From the NCBI RefSeq assembly GCF_000972845.2, contig NC_040025.1, positions 17,238,126 to 17,302,125 on the forward strand: a stretch of DNA of 64,000 nucleotides, written 5' to 3'. Of the stretch, positions 41,641-53,760 are shown in pieces. Source of the stretch: Larimichthys crocea (Eukaryota; Chordata; Actinopteri; Sciaenidae). Under the pieces are notes generated by a model. The model had not been told where the DNA came from. It worked only from the letters and a program-made list of their open reading frames with translations, and made no database searches. The first letter of the stretch is position 1, and every line of letters begins with the position of its first letter. Both the position numbers and the translations under genes were made by a program.

Positions 41641-44600
41641 TTTCTTACTTTTGGTTAAACCTAATTGATAACCAAGAAAACAACATACATTTATCATAAA
41701 TATAAAGTATTTTAGGGGTTTACAATAGGGGTTTTTATATTATATTATATATAATGTATTATATGCACACTGCAGCTTTACTCCCTCTTCTTTCCAATAT
41801 TTCTAAATGTCATATTGTGATATGTCATATTTAGTGAGCTTCTGCCCGACAGTTTGCTGAGCTTTATGGTGGATAAACAAGAAGCTTAAAACAAAGGGAT
41901 GCTGATATCAAATTTAATATTGCTCCAGCTGAATCTTCTTATTGGAGTGCTGCTTATCTGAAAACTTACTGGCAGTGACAAGAACACAATAATGATTTTT
42001 GATAAATAAAAATAAAAACGGACTTGGACGGATTATGGCTTTTGATTGTTGTTGCTGGGAATTCAGCTGCATCCCGGTGCTCTGAACAACAGTGACATCT
42101 GAGCTTCAAATCAAACAGCACACTTGTGTTTGCCAAAAGCAGCTAGTCTGGGATGCTTGATACCAAAACAGCAACCTTTTAATGCTGGTCCAGCTTTTTT
42201 CTACTCTCTCAGTCACTGATGTTTTTTCCATTTTAACCCCTGGGCTGATAAGTTACCACATTCAACTGCAGAATAAAACAGTGCACATGTTTTCTATTTT
42301 TTCTGTCATATTCAGTTTGGGATGGCAAATATGTTTCGAGGCTGATGGGCAGCCGGACAGAGCATGCCACCATCTGTATACCCTTCATCCTCCAGTTGGT
42401 GTTCATAACAAGGAGTCTGAGGGCTTCCTACATGACACTATGCCATGTGTAGAGAAAAGTATTCAGGGATGAGTGGTTGCCCTGCATCCCCAGGGAATCC
42501 CTGATGACTCCCTACAGCTCAAGAAGGACAGTCAGCTGCCGGTGGGGGGTAGCAGAGAGGAAAACATCACCTCTGCTTGAGAGGGATGAGATAGAGAGGT
42601 GCCATCACAGTTTAGATGAAAAAGACTAATCAGTCTGTGATGGAAAAATGAGAGGGGAGCTGCTTTTGAGTGCTGCTCTAATGAGGCCTAATCCTTGATA
42701 CATTTGACAACCTCTGAAGGGTCTGGCTGAGATTTCATCAAGCCTGCTGTTTCCTCAGAGATGCATTGAAGTGTGGCAGAAACATCTTGGTGTAAAACAT
42801 TTTATTGAAGACAGATATGCACACACACACACATACCTTACACTTTTAGGAGGATTAAGCTTTTTATTTGTTTTCTGACACAGCACCTTGTTCCAATCTT
42901 GTCTTTAAAGTCAAAAATAATGAATGAGGGAATTAGTGAAATCTAAAATCAACTTATGTTGCATTCAGAACCCCTGGTTAGGAATTAAAAAATAAATTCA
43001 TGACCATCTGTTTATGACCCAGAGCGGTGCTGCTGTGTTATGGCTCCCTCATGAAAATGAAATGTGATGTCTATCTTAAGGGTTGATGGGCTGGATAAAC
43101 TGCAGATGTTAAAACATGGGTGGGTAATAAAACTTTTTAAAACCTGTTTAGATTTTATAACCTTCCCCCAGTCACATGCAGAATCTGACATTAGCAGAAG
43201 GATAAAGGTATTTAACTGTGTTTGCATTTTCTCATCTTATTACAAACTAAAGAATGCTCACAGCTTTGATTCCAAAGGGGCCACCATCTCCTGAATTTAA
43301 ATAGGATTTCTTTTTGCCTTTTCTCAGGAGGAACGAGACATTGTTTGCTTTCTCTTCTCAGTCATCCCACCGTCTGTCACACGGCTACCTTTTTAGCTCT
43401 TTTTATGCTCTGAAGAGAGCCGAAGACAACTGTCTTCTTGTTATTTTCTTTTAAAGGAATTTGTCTTTGTGCCACAGAGGGATCCAGCAAATGTCAAAAA
43501 GAAATTGAAGTTGATGGTACACCATGTAAAAAAGACTTCCCCTGTCAGCAGGCCTAGGCTTGCTCTTGTGTCAGTTAGTTTTAGGTTATTTAATTAACTA
43601 TTTAATTTGTGAATAAACACAATTTAAACTATATAACAATCAGAATGTTACATAACAGCATTTTGGCTGTACACATAAAAGCCCCTAGATAAAAGGAAGG
43701 AGCCTTAATTATCACAAACTGGCTGGACCTGAGGCTTTGGGCACCCCTGAGGGCCCTGAGGGGTCTTAGACAGTTGCTTTGCTTAGTTGAGAATCCATCC
43801 ATCACTCATCCAGGCTTACCCAAAGGTGGATTTTTTGGAACCCACTGACAGAAAACTGTCAGTAAACCAACCCAGACTCCTCGGAAAGTCTGTTCAGACA
43901 CGTTATCTGACACTTTTATCTGGCATTTTTTATTAAAAACTAAATAATAGAGATATGACAGGAAATGAAGGGAGAACGCGAGGTGGGGAGACATGCATCA
44001 AATTTTACCAGCTGAACTTGAAGCAGAGTTGTTGCTCATTGTCTTAGATCCCCAAGCCATGTGAAAATGAGGTAATTAAATGTATTTAATGTCTTGAGAG
44101 TGAACTAGAAATGATTAACTGATGCTAAAATAAGAAACCTTTAATTGCATTGCATCATGGACAGCCTCAGTATCTACTACCTAAGACATGCTGTATGAGA
44201 GCCACAGAGCTATTAACACATAAAGTGTTCAGCATATATTTGTGTACTTTCCGTCAGATGAGTGATTTTTCAAGCAAACCTGATATCTAAGCTCCTCTGC
44301 CTCGTCGTTCTCAGACCTCGGGGAGTCAGGTTTGTTTATCTGTTTGTTCAATAATTCTTGTGCCTCACTGCAGTTCAGAGAGGCTGCTAAAATGATTTGC
44401 CGGTTTGGTTTCCTGTGCAGTGATTTCACAAGCTAGAGAGGCAAGCAAGAGAAACGTGAAGGGGGGTACAAGTAAGTGAACGTTTTCCACCTGGGTTTTT
44501 TCGACAGCACACGAATAAAGTGATGGATAAACACACAGATGAACAAATGTGGGTTGCTGTACCTGCCTTTAGGATGGTAGTAAATAGATGGGCAACAAGG

Positions 44601-47600
44601 TGAAATGCTCCTGCTTCAAGATTAATGTACAAGGTGTTGGAAATTCTTACATGTTGTCTAAATCGTTGAATTTAACTGTCATTTTATTTTAAAAGTGACA
44701 CAACTTTGCATCCTAGTTGTTATCTTGGCAACAACAACTCTCTCTGGGGTTCATATTTTAAAAAATTCAGTATAATCCACAAATATTTACACTATAGTCC
44801 AACTGACACTCATAACATATATCACATATCCGAAAGTGATACCACAGGGTGGATGGATAGACAGTCAAATTGCAGCACTCCTTAAAGCAACATTTCTACC
44901 ATAAATTAGTTTAAAATCATGTTGATGCTACACCGACATGGTGTCATTCGTACACCTGTTCTCACACTATGTTACTTTGTGCTCCATTAAGTACATAATT
45001 ACAGCACTCACACCACCAAATATTTGACTGATTTTGGTGAAACTGGATCATATTTCATGGAGAAAATGTTTTCCTCTGATGTCCTTTAGCTGCTCGCATC
45101 AACTCTCAGGGATTTACGTGAGTTAGCTAATGGCCAGTAACGTAAACTACTGCAAAATATAGCTGCTGTTAGCTAATGTTAGCTCAGTTTGTTAGCCAGG
45201 CTGAGTGAGCTTAGAGCACAGGGGGAGTGTCAGTGTTTATACCACAGGTGTTTTGGACCACCGGGAAGAGGAAGTGTTGTTGTGCTAGAACCAGAGCTGG
45301 GCAAGTGGGTAATTTAACTGGGCTGAGCAGCTTCTATAAACATAACATCAGAGGCAAAAAGAACAAAGGTGACATTGACGTTGCGTAAAAGGAGAGAGTG
45401 ACCGAACAAGAAGTTACTGGACAAGAGTAAATCTTGGACTAACTTTTAGTCAAGAGCTTTGTAAAATAAAAGGCTGACAGACAGATGCCAATCTATATTT
45501 CTCGCTGTTGTACTAGTCTTATGCTATTGCACTTGCTTGAATTTTGGGTGTTAGCAAAGTTGTCAGTTCACTAGTTTTTGATTTCCTTGAGGGAGTCATC
45601 CCAAAGGGATCAATAAAGCGCAGTCTAAGTCTCTTAAAGTTTTCACCGAGCTGAGACAAACCACTGCAGATTGTCATTGCTATAGGAATTAATGTGTATG
45701 AATGGATTCAGTCACAAGCCATTAAACCTCCCCTGGTCCTTTGTAAATGGGCAAGTTCTTCTTCCTTGGTTCATCATATTTCTCTCCATAATCCAATATG
45801 AGGTGTGTGAGCTGTTGTAAAATGGCCTATGGCACTTGTAATAACCTTGGCAGCTTTATTACATTTATGGCCAACTTTCATCAAATGAGCGACATGCTTA
45901 TTCCTTGATGTGATTAAGGCCTGCCGCTGAGACAGAGAGCGGAGTACATCATAATGTTTTCTGCGAATGTGACAGATAATTTATCATCATCATATGTTAT
46001 CTTTGCTGTATTGTTGTTAAATGTTATGTGACTCATCCTCCTTCCCACCAAAGTGCCTGTCTTTTTAAAATATGTCTGTTTTCAGGCTGGGATTCAAACA
46101 AAAACAAACAAACAAACAAGCAGTTCTCACCACGCTCTGCTAGATTTAGATGCCAGTGCCAATTGGAGAGATGAAGAGGCATTTCATCAGAGAATAAACA
46201 GTTGTTTAAAGTCAGGATTTCTTTTCATATTGGTGCAGAGGAGGGTGCTACCCATTGATGTTGGTTTGAGTAGAATAATATGATTTAGTTAGTCTTCTCT
46301 ATTTGGTATTCAGTTTAATAAACCACTCAAATCAGTATGCAGGGGAGTTGTTGCAGTATCCCTTCATTTCTATAGTTTTAAACTCACTGGCCTTGTGCGT
46401 ATTATAATATCCTTCTAAACACCCCCATGTGTTCCATCAATAACCTTGACCCTCAGCTATGTTTCGCCTATGTTTCCCTGCAGCAATAATGTTTGCAAAT
46501 AATGATCTCTGTGAGTTTAGTGCATGTATTATAATGTTTGCAGCAGCTCTGACCATGACAAGAGATTAACTCCTCTCTGTCCAACACCCTGTGTTCACGA
46601 AGCATCCCCAAACCTTATCCTCTACCCTAATGCGCCCACATCCATTATTATGGCACCACAGCTTCATAGATGCTTGTCCAGCCGTCTCCGAGGCCAATTT
46701 TCTTTCTCCCCATCTCTGTTAAAATCAGCGTAGTTTGGCAGCAGAAAGCAGGAACCGATCCAGACCACTGCCAGATGCATCTTGTTATTTCAGACAGAGA
46801 AAAGAGCACAATGGGCTTTCACACCCTCAGCGACCCAGCAGCACTGAGTTTGGGATAACTGGGCCATCCGTGATGGTTACATCTCATCATTGGAATGTGT
46901 TTGGTGTCACACTAATGAGATTTTCTTTCCGTCACAGATGCTCTGCTTTTCGGCAAAATAGAACAAATGAAAACGCAGAAAATACCTCAATGTGTGTCTC
47001 CGTGTTCGTGAACTCTCATGGTGTTTAGGGAAAAGAATACCTTTCATTATTAGCCAAGATTGTCCAAAAGGGGGCAGTATGCCATTAAGTGTATTGAGAC
47101 AGGTCACTGACTGGACTGTATGCACAAAGTAGAGATTAACTACTCAAACAAACATTCAGACAAGGACCAGACTGTCCACATATACATATTTCCATATAGT
47201 GTTTACACAGCGTCACATGCAACAGACAGGAAAATCAATACCATTCTTGCAGGGTATGCCTGTGTTATTGTTTGATACTGAAAAAGACCCTGAGTGTATT
47301 TTACACAAATCCTTTGTGGTTTACTGTTCTTTGAAGAAACTTCTGAATCCTCCAGAGCGATGAAATAAAATCAAAATTGCATTAATTTTCATATTTAGAC
47401 ACTTCAAACGCTGTTGTAAAAGTAATTCCCTCACTGCCGCACTCTCTGCCTTCCTCTGTCATTTGAATTTGTGAATAATGAATTCATGTTTATTTCCTGG
47501 ATGTATTTGTTTCCAGGATTTAAGCCCTGTGTGTGTGAACATGATATCAAGTCTGAGATATAGGGGGTCATCACTCAGTTCTCCCTGACAGTGGGAATTG

Positions 47601-48470
47601 CTTTGAAAACACCGCTGCAGCCTCTCCCAACACAGCTGCTATTGGTGCAACGACACTGGCTTGATCTCTGAGCTCACACACGCTGCATGAGATATCAAGC
47701 AGAGGTGCAGTTATGCAAGGACACGCGTGACAAGAAGACATATTTATCACAGGGGTGAATCTCATCGTTATTCTTTCCTTTCTAGCCTCCCCCCTGGTTG
47801 ACTCACCGGTGTGAGGCTCTGAACTTTGATTGCGTGTGTGTATATTCTGGTTTGTATAATACCAGAGACCCTCAAATGTTTAAAGAAAACACACCTATAA
47901 TTTCAATCATGATGTGTGTTGCCCTTTTGAAATGTCACCATCAGCATGTCCATCAAGTGCCCTGAACAGAGGTGAGGGCAGCCGCACACACAGCCATGCA
48001 TGTTCTTTCTCTCTATTCTTGTAGGTGCTCATTTGGTTTTGATTTGTCATGGCCAATGTGTTCACTTTTAGACTGTTGCTGCATGTTTCTTTGTGAGTGT
48101 CTGTTTTCTGTCAGTGTATATGTAAATGATGCTCCAGCCGTTATATAACCTTGTAGCAGAAGTGATAGGAAGGAGGATTGTTCTACCCCCCGACAGTAAA
48201 ATTTGGCGAGGCGGTGCTGCGAGAGCTGTGGGGAAATTCTTGCTGTTAATTGGACTGTGAAGGATTTCTCAGCCCACTCTGCTAGTTCACACCATGGATT
48301 GTAAAAGAGTATTCGTTTACAACATGTTGTCTATTTCCCTCTCTTTCTATGCCCCAGTTCTACGCTGTAATCATATTCAGCATGTGGTTTGCTGTTACCA
48401 TACAAGAGATCAGTGTGGATTCACATTTTATAAGCTACTGATGGTAAATGACAATGGAAAGCTGCTGCAG
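41641..48470. other. Gene-free intergenic stretch
   Basis: No gene recognised on either strand. Open frames are short, unrelated to known domains and without splice context. 45104-45300 (TAGCTGCTGTTAGCTAATGT, GTTAGCCAGGCTGAGTGAGC, AGGTGTTTTGGACC) may be an old copy of a fish repeat. 45585-45630 (CATCCCAAAGGGATCAATAAAG) resembles a LINE 3' end. Both are weak. Confidence 0.6.
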
Positions 48471-48683
48471 CTTAAACTTATAGTTTTGGGGAAAATGCTT
48501 ATTCTCTTTCTGTCTGTAAGTTCGATAAGAAGATCGATAGCCTGGCTCTGTATAAGTTAAAAAGAGAAGAGCACTCTAGTTATCACGGAGTATCTTCTTT
48601 GTTTGGTTTGTATAAAAACACAATTTAAACTGATTAGTTGTGTTTTTATGGGAGGTTATGTGCTGGGTTATTTCTTGGTGTCG
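48471..48683 (-). repeat. Interspersed repeat, reverse copy
   Basis: CTTAAACTTATAGTTTTGGGG, CGATAAGAAGATCGATAGCC, CCTGGCTCTGTATAAG and GGGAGGTTATGTGCTGGGTT follow the family order seen in reverse at 18395-18632. Confidence 0.6.
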
Positions 48684-48790
48684 AGGAAATTCCATTGAGA
48701 GACTGACAAATAAACAAAGTCTTTGTCTTTGATTTATGCAACAGAATAAATGAAGTTAAGAAGACAATCTGAGCATACAACTGTAATAAA

Positions 48791-48920
48791 TCCATCCATC
48801 CATTTTCTGTAACCGCTAATCCTCATCAGGGTCGCAGGGGGCTGGAGTCAATCCCAGCTGATTTAGGACGAGAGGCGTGGTACACCCTGGACAAGTTGGC
48901 CAATTCATCACAGGGCACAT
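48791..48920 (-). repeat. Truncated tRNA-headed fish repeat, 3' part
   Basis: TCCATCCATCCATTTTCTGT, then CTCATCAGGGTCGCAGGGGG, CTGGAGTCAATCCCAGCTGA, AGAGGCGTGGTACACCCTGG and CACAGGGCAC. This is the reverse complement of the 3' portion of the element at 53137-53473. Only the 3' part is present, as expected for reverse-transcribed elements truncated at the 5' end. Confidence 0.7.
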
Positions 48921-49604
48921 ACTGTAATGTATAAGAACATCAATACTTGAAGGTTATCACAAGAACTCCCCGTACAGTTTGCTACCCAACTCTCTGCGGG
49001 CCTTTGTAGCAAGTCACAGCTGTGAGATTGAGAAAGTGCAAACTGTAGTCACAAAATACACAGAGCACAGCTAAATACAAAATACAAAACAGTTAAAGGT
49101 TAACAGTTTAATGGATATATTTGCGCTCACCACACTTAGTGGGGCACAGTGAGGTTGCTGGAAACCAGTGGACACTCCAGCATGTGTTCCAGTAGAATTT
49201 ACAGACGCTGGTAGGCAGATTTTTAACCTTTGAACGAGGCCAGGCAGCTGGTTTTCCATGCTAGAGTCGACAACTTTCATACATTAATTAATTTAGGATT
49301 TGATCATTTCCCCTGAATGAATAGTTAGGCAATATTTCATTGAATTGGCTCATCTTCTCCTCCAATTACTATTAATGAGATTTACAGAGTTCATAATGGT
49401 TGATGGATCCATGTCGTCACTTAAAGGTTTCTGAAGAGCCGTATGAGAAGCTCAGTGTCGTAGCTCTGCCTGTCGCCATCCTGGCTGGCGGTCCTGCCTC
49501 TGCTGCCTCCTGGCTAATCTAAACATCGGCAAAGACGTGGATTATGAGTGGACCTGAGATGGGCTGAATGACACCTGGATGCTCAAACAAGCCATCTGTA
49601 ACAG

Positions 49605-49845
49605 CACCCACCTGTCAATCAAGGCAGCCGTGCTATTAATTATGCATAACTTTAAGCCTTAATATAATTTGAACAGGAGAATTAAAAAATTAAGACTCAT
49701 GAATGGGAAAATTTGCTATAGAGACCAAAAGTGAAAACGAGATTGAGTCGTTCTGTAACCAGCCTCAAGTGGCTCTTTAAGGAACTGCAGTTTTTGGCAC
49801 TTCTGCATTGGCTTCACTTCACAGCCACAGAGCTTTATTTTAGTT
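49605..49845 (+). repeat. Interspersed fish repeat
   Basis: CACCTGTCAATCAAGGCAGC, AATTATGCATAACTTTAAGC, GCTATAGAGACCAAAA, then AGCCTCAAGTGGCTCTTTAA and GGAACTGCAGTTTTTGGCAC in the order of a family I know from many percomorph genomes. Confidence 0.6.
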
Positions 49846-49974
49846 ACAGAACATAACAGGAAAGTTCTCAGTATATGGATGAATAAACAAACAAACTGAT
49901 CAGATAAAGAATTCGAAAGAAATTGGGCTACTAGTTATTAAATAAGACGTGTTTGAAGCTTTGAATGTGCTATG

Positions 49975-50060
49975 TGGTGTCAGATCAGCAGCCCTGCTCC
50001 CTGCTTCCAGTCTTCATGCTAACTTAAACTAACCAGCTGCTGGTTTCAGCTTCACATTTA
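49975..50060 (+). repeat. Short fragment of the 18395-type repeat
   Basis: CTTCCAGTCTTCATGCTAAC followed by AACTAACCAGCTGCTGG resembles the central part of the repeat at 18395-18632. Confidence 0.4.
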
Positions 50061-53000
50061 CTGATTTAATACTTTTTTGTGGTCTTGGAGGAGCAGTTTC
50101 ATCACCCTCAGCAATTTGTTGTAATGTTCTGCAGCTGTGAGTCTCCGTGTCCTCTGTGTATTGCACTGTGGGACAGTGGTGCTCATCAACAGCACGCTGA
50201 AAAATGAAGTGAATTTAGAAAGCACACTGATAGTCTGAGAGTTTCAGTGTGAACACATACAGACACATTTCACTCTCTCTTCTTCACACATGCAAACACG
50301 CTTTCAAGAAGGCTGTTCAGACATGTACAAACAAACACTATCTGCGTCAAACACTGATGAAACAGTCACTGGCGATGATGCCAGTTCATGTAAACAAACT
50401 GTGAAGCGGGATCAGAGTGACTGGATCAAGCTTCAAAGGTAGTTTGATGGGAATGCAAAGATATTTCTAGTCTATCTTCTCAACATTTCAGAACGCTCCT
50501 ATCTTTTCTTTTGTAGTGTATTTTGCCTCTGATAGAGAGTTCCCTACCTGGAATTTGTATTTGCTTTGTGAGTTGATTTATCACAGTAATGCAGCCACGG
50601 GCAGAAAGGAGCACAGAAAAAAACAGCTTCGTTTTAAATCTCTTTACACACTTCGCTGGACATTTAGCCATTAACTGCTTCTCTTTTACCCACAAAGTAA
50701 AGGAGTGGTGCTCCATCACATAAAGTCGTGGCTGTGGCTAAATACTGGACAGCATGAATGGGGATCTGAGAACTTTATTAGGCACTTAGTGACCCAGTAG
50801 AAGACTTCACTGTTCAGCTTGTCACAGAGAGACAGTCTTTAGGTATCTACAGCAAAGTGATTTATTAAGCAGAACAGCATGCAGGTTGTCTATCCTTTTG
50901 TCATTTGACCTAGATATGTTTGTTTTATCACATAGGACATTTGAAGGGAAAGTTATTGATTGTATAAGCTCTGCCTATATATGCCACAATCAATAGTCAA
51001 GAGGTGTAAAGACCAAACACTAAACATTGTGTGACTGCAAAAAGGTGTCCACAATAAGTACACTAATAATTTCAACTCCTCTCGCCTGGTTTGATTGTAG
51101 AAAATAATGGTGGTGAGCGAGTTGTCATTTCTATGGAAATTGCCAAGTGGCAGCTGCTGGTGGTTGGGTGGTAAAGAATAGCTCACGGGGTTAAAGACTG
51201 CTGGTGTTAACGACACCACAGCAAGCCCGTACTGCTCCCTGTATTTGCCACTGATGAGTTTTTTTTGTTTTTTTTGTCATAGACAGTGATGACTTCCCCG
51301 GGCCCCCGTGAGCATGCAAATGCCCATCAACTCCTAAAGTCATGCTGCTCCTGTAATGAGGAAAAACATAATGGCAAATCCTGCTCCGAGCATCCTCTGG
51401 CTGCACCGGAGGGCATGTGCACAGAGAGCGGGGGTGCTTCAGCTGGCGAGCTGGCTTTCCTCATTATCTAGATGTGAGCACCATGAGGGTCGAATAACGC
51501 AGAGGGTGTGGAGTCACATTAATCATGCTGTCACACACATACAGGTCCACTCCAGAGACGGGAGTTCACGCCCTCTCATGCTAATGCTCTGAGGATGACA
51601 ACTAGTGTCCTCACTCACTCAGCCATAGTGGTATTTAAGCACATACCAAAGGACTATGACACTATATTTTTCCACTTTGCTGGCAGATCACCTCTGATAA
51701 TATTTGGGGGATGTGTGCTGTAATGGTAGTCCTCCTTTGTAGAGTCAGCTCAGCAGTGCTCCCTTGCACCTGCATCTGATCTCTGTGTGGGAGGCATCCT
51801 GCTATTTCTCCTCAGTGAGCCATTGGTGGTGCACTGTGCCTGCTGTGAGGCTCACCATGGCAATTTTCACATCACTGGCTGTGTATTCATTTCCACCAAT
51901 ACTGCACACTGTGCACAGCGGATAAATGCAATGATTTGCATGGATATAGCTTTGAGAAAACACTGTGATGAAAGTCCCACCCACCCACGACAGAAAGCAA
52001 ACTTTAATCAGGGGTAAGAGAGGAATGTCTTAATGCCTACTGGCGTCTCTGTAGCAGGAGGTTACAGGATGGTGTAGCATTTAAAAATGGCCCCACTGCT
52101 TGTTGAACAAACAGATGAGGGCAAAATCCTTAAGGAGGGGCTCACTTCTTCTTCTCTCCTTAAAAGCTGTGTCTGAGCCAGTGTGACGATGCCACTCACT
52201 GAAGTATTTTTTTTTTTCAAATTAAGCATCTAAATCATTCTTATTTCATTAACGATGAGCTGTGGAGCTTCAGTCAACACAAACTAAATTGCTTCAGTTA
52301 GCACTCTGAAGTGTAATGATGAGTGGGCGTATTGCTGTTGAATGTTGAAGCTGAAATGGAAAAATTTAGGTGACGGTGTGGTCTGGGATTCAGTGAATGA
52401 TTCAGATGATATCTTTCTCTCAAGCTCCCTGCCTCTGAGGTAATTCAATTCCATTTCTTTTAATGATTGACACTGGACACCGTGACGTTTACGGTTCGTG
52501 CAAGCAGGCAACGATAATGAAGGAATTGCTTCCAATTCGGCTCCTAAGATAAATTGCAACTCTGTGGAAGCTTCCAAGAAGTCGAAAGTGTGTGTTTGTG
52601 TGTGTGTTTTATACACACATGTACTTCTAGCTTTGTGAAAACCATTATTAAAGTGACATGTTTGCAAATAGAAGAAACTGTAACCAGTGCTCACTATTTT
52701 TAATGCATGTCTGAGGGATGGTTTGGCGTTAAGGTTTGTGATGCTTCACTGATACAAACATGTATGTGTGTATATTGTCCATTTGAGAGGTGCAATTTAC
52801 GCTTTAAACCTTGACAGAAGGAGACATTTTAGCAACATTTGCAAACATTTCTTCACTTACTGAAAAGGCTATTTGAGGTTTAATGATTAAATTGCTATTT
52901 CGCAGATTAAAATGAGCAATTACGGATTTTTTTTTGTCCACACGGGGGGCACAACATATTGTCATAGTGACATATTATCACAGTGGATAGAGCAAACTTG

Positions 53001-53136
53001 TTAGGAAGCACTTTCTTATTCACACATTCAGCAGGTGGATTTAGGTCCAATATTGACTCTCCTCCTCTTTCCACCAACTCCTCAGGAAAATATCTGGCTC
53101 TTAAGCTGCTTAATTCTCCACATGGTTCACCATCTT
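50061..53136. other. Intergenic sequence, nothing recognised
   Basis: About 3 kb without gene, RNA or clear repeat signal. Several short open frames have no family resemblance. Confidence 0.6.
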
Positions 53137-53473
53137 GGGGCACGTGGTGCAGTGGTTATCCCTATTGCCTCACAGCAAAAAGTTTCTGGGTTCAAGTTTG
53201 CATGTTCTCTCTGTGTCTGTGTGGGTTCCCTCCGGGTACTTCGCCTTCCCGATAGTCCAAAGACATGCACTTAATAGGTTAATTGGCGACTCTAAATTGG
53301 CCTCAGGTGTGTATGTGAGTGTGAATGCTTGTTTGTCTTTATGTGTCAGCCCTGTGATGCACTGCCAACTTGTTCAGGATGACCCTGCCTCCCCAATTAC
53401 CATTGCCAGCTAGAATTGGCTCCAAGCCCTCACCGTCACCCTGATAAGGAAAAGTGGTTATGGAAAATAGATG
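53137..53473 (+). mobile_element. Near full-length tRNA-headed SINE-like repeat
   Basis: Begins GGGGCACGTGGTGCAGTGGTTA (A-box-like) and has a B-box-like GGGTTCAAGTTTGC, typical of a tRNA-derived promoter. It then has the family body GTGTGGGTTCCCTCCGGGTA, AGTCCAAAGACATGCA, AGGTTAATTGGCGACTCTAA, CAGCCCTGTGATGCACTGCC and the 3' end AAGTGGTTATGGAAAATAGA. It lacks functional tRNA folding and is a mobile-element relic. The family name is not certain. Confidence 0.75.
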
Positions 53474-53717
53474 TCTAACTGCTTTTTGCTGCTGTGCTGC
53501 CATACAGTGGGATTTAGAGATTTTTTTGCAGGAAACAGCTGCTTAATGTGACAAACAATACTGATGAAAGTAAAAAAAAAAACAGTAAAGCTGCCAGCCA
53601 TGAAACCAAAACAAATGAGCCGAAAGACTCCACAGAGCTGAGGAGTCGAGGGATAGTTCTCTGAGTTCATCATGATGAGCGTCCTCACACATATAGAAGT
53701 TGAAAGTGAAGTGAAAA

Positions 53718-53758
<41 letters not shown>
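53718..53758. repeat. (GT)n microsatellite
   Basis: About 20 GT units between GAAAAAT and GAACAATTTCC. Confidence 0.97.

Positions 53759-53760
<2 letters not shown>

Noticed and set aside
42182..47125. Missed small genes in the lhfpl5-cpne5 interval
   Set aside because: Open frames up to about 100 codons show no domain, splice pattern or codon bias I can support; they are expected by chance in 21 kb.
53137..53210. tRNA gene
   Set aside because: A- and B-box-like motifs are present, but they belong to the tRNA-derived head of a repeat with family body attached; no clean cloverleaf.
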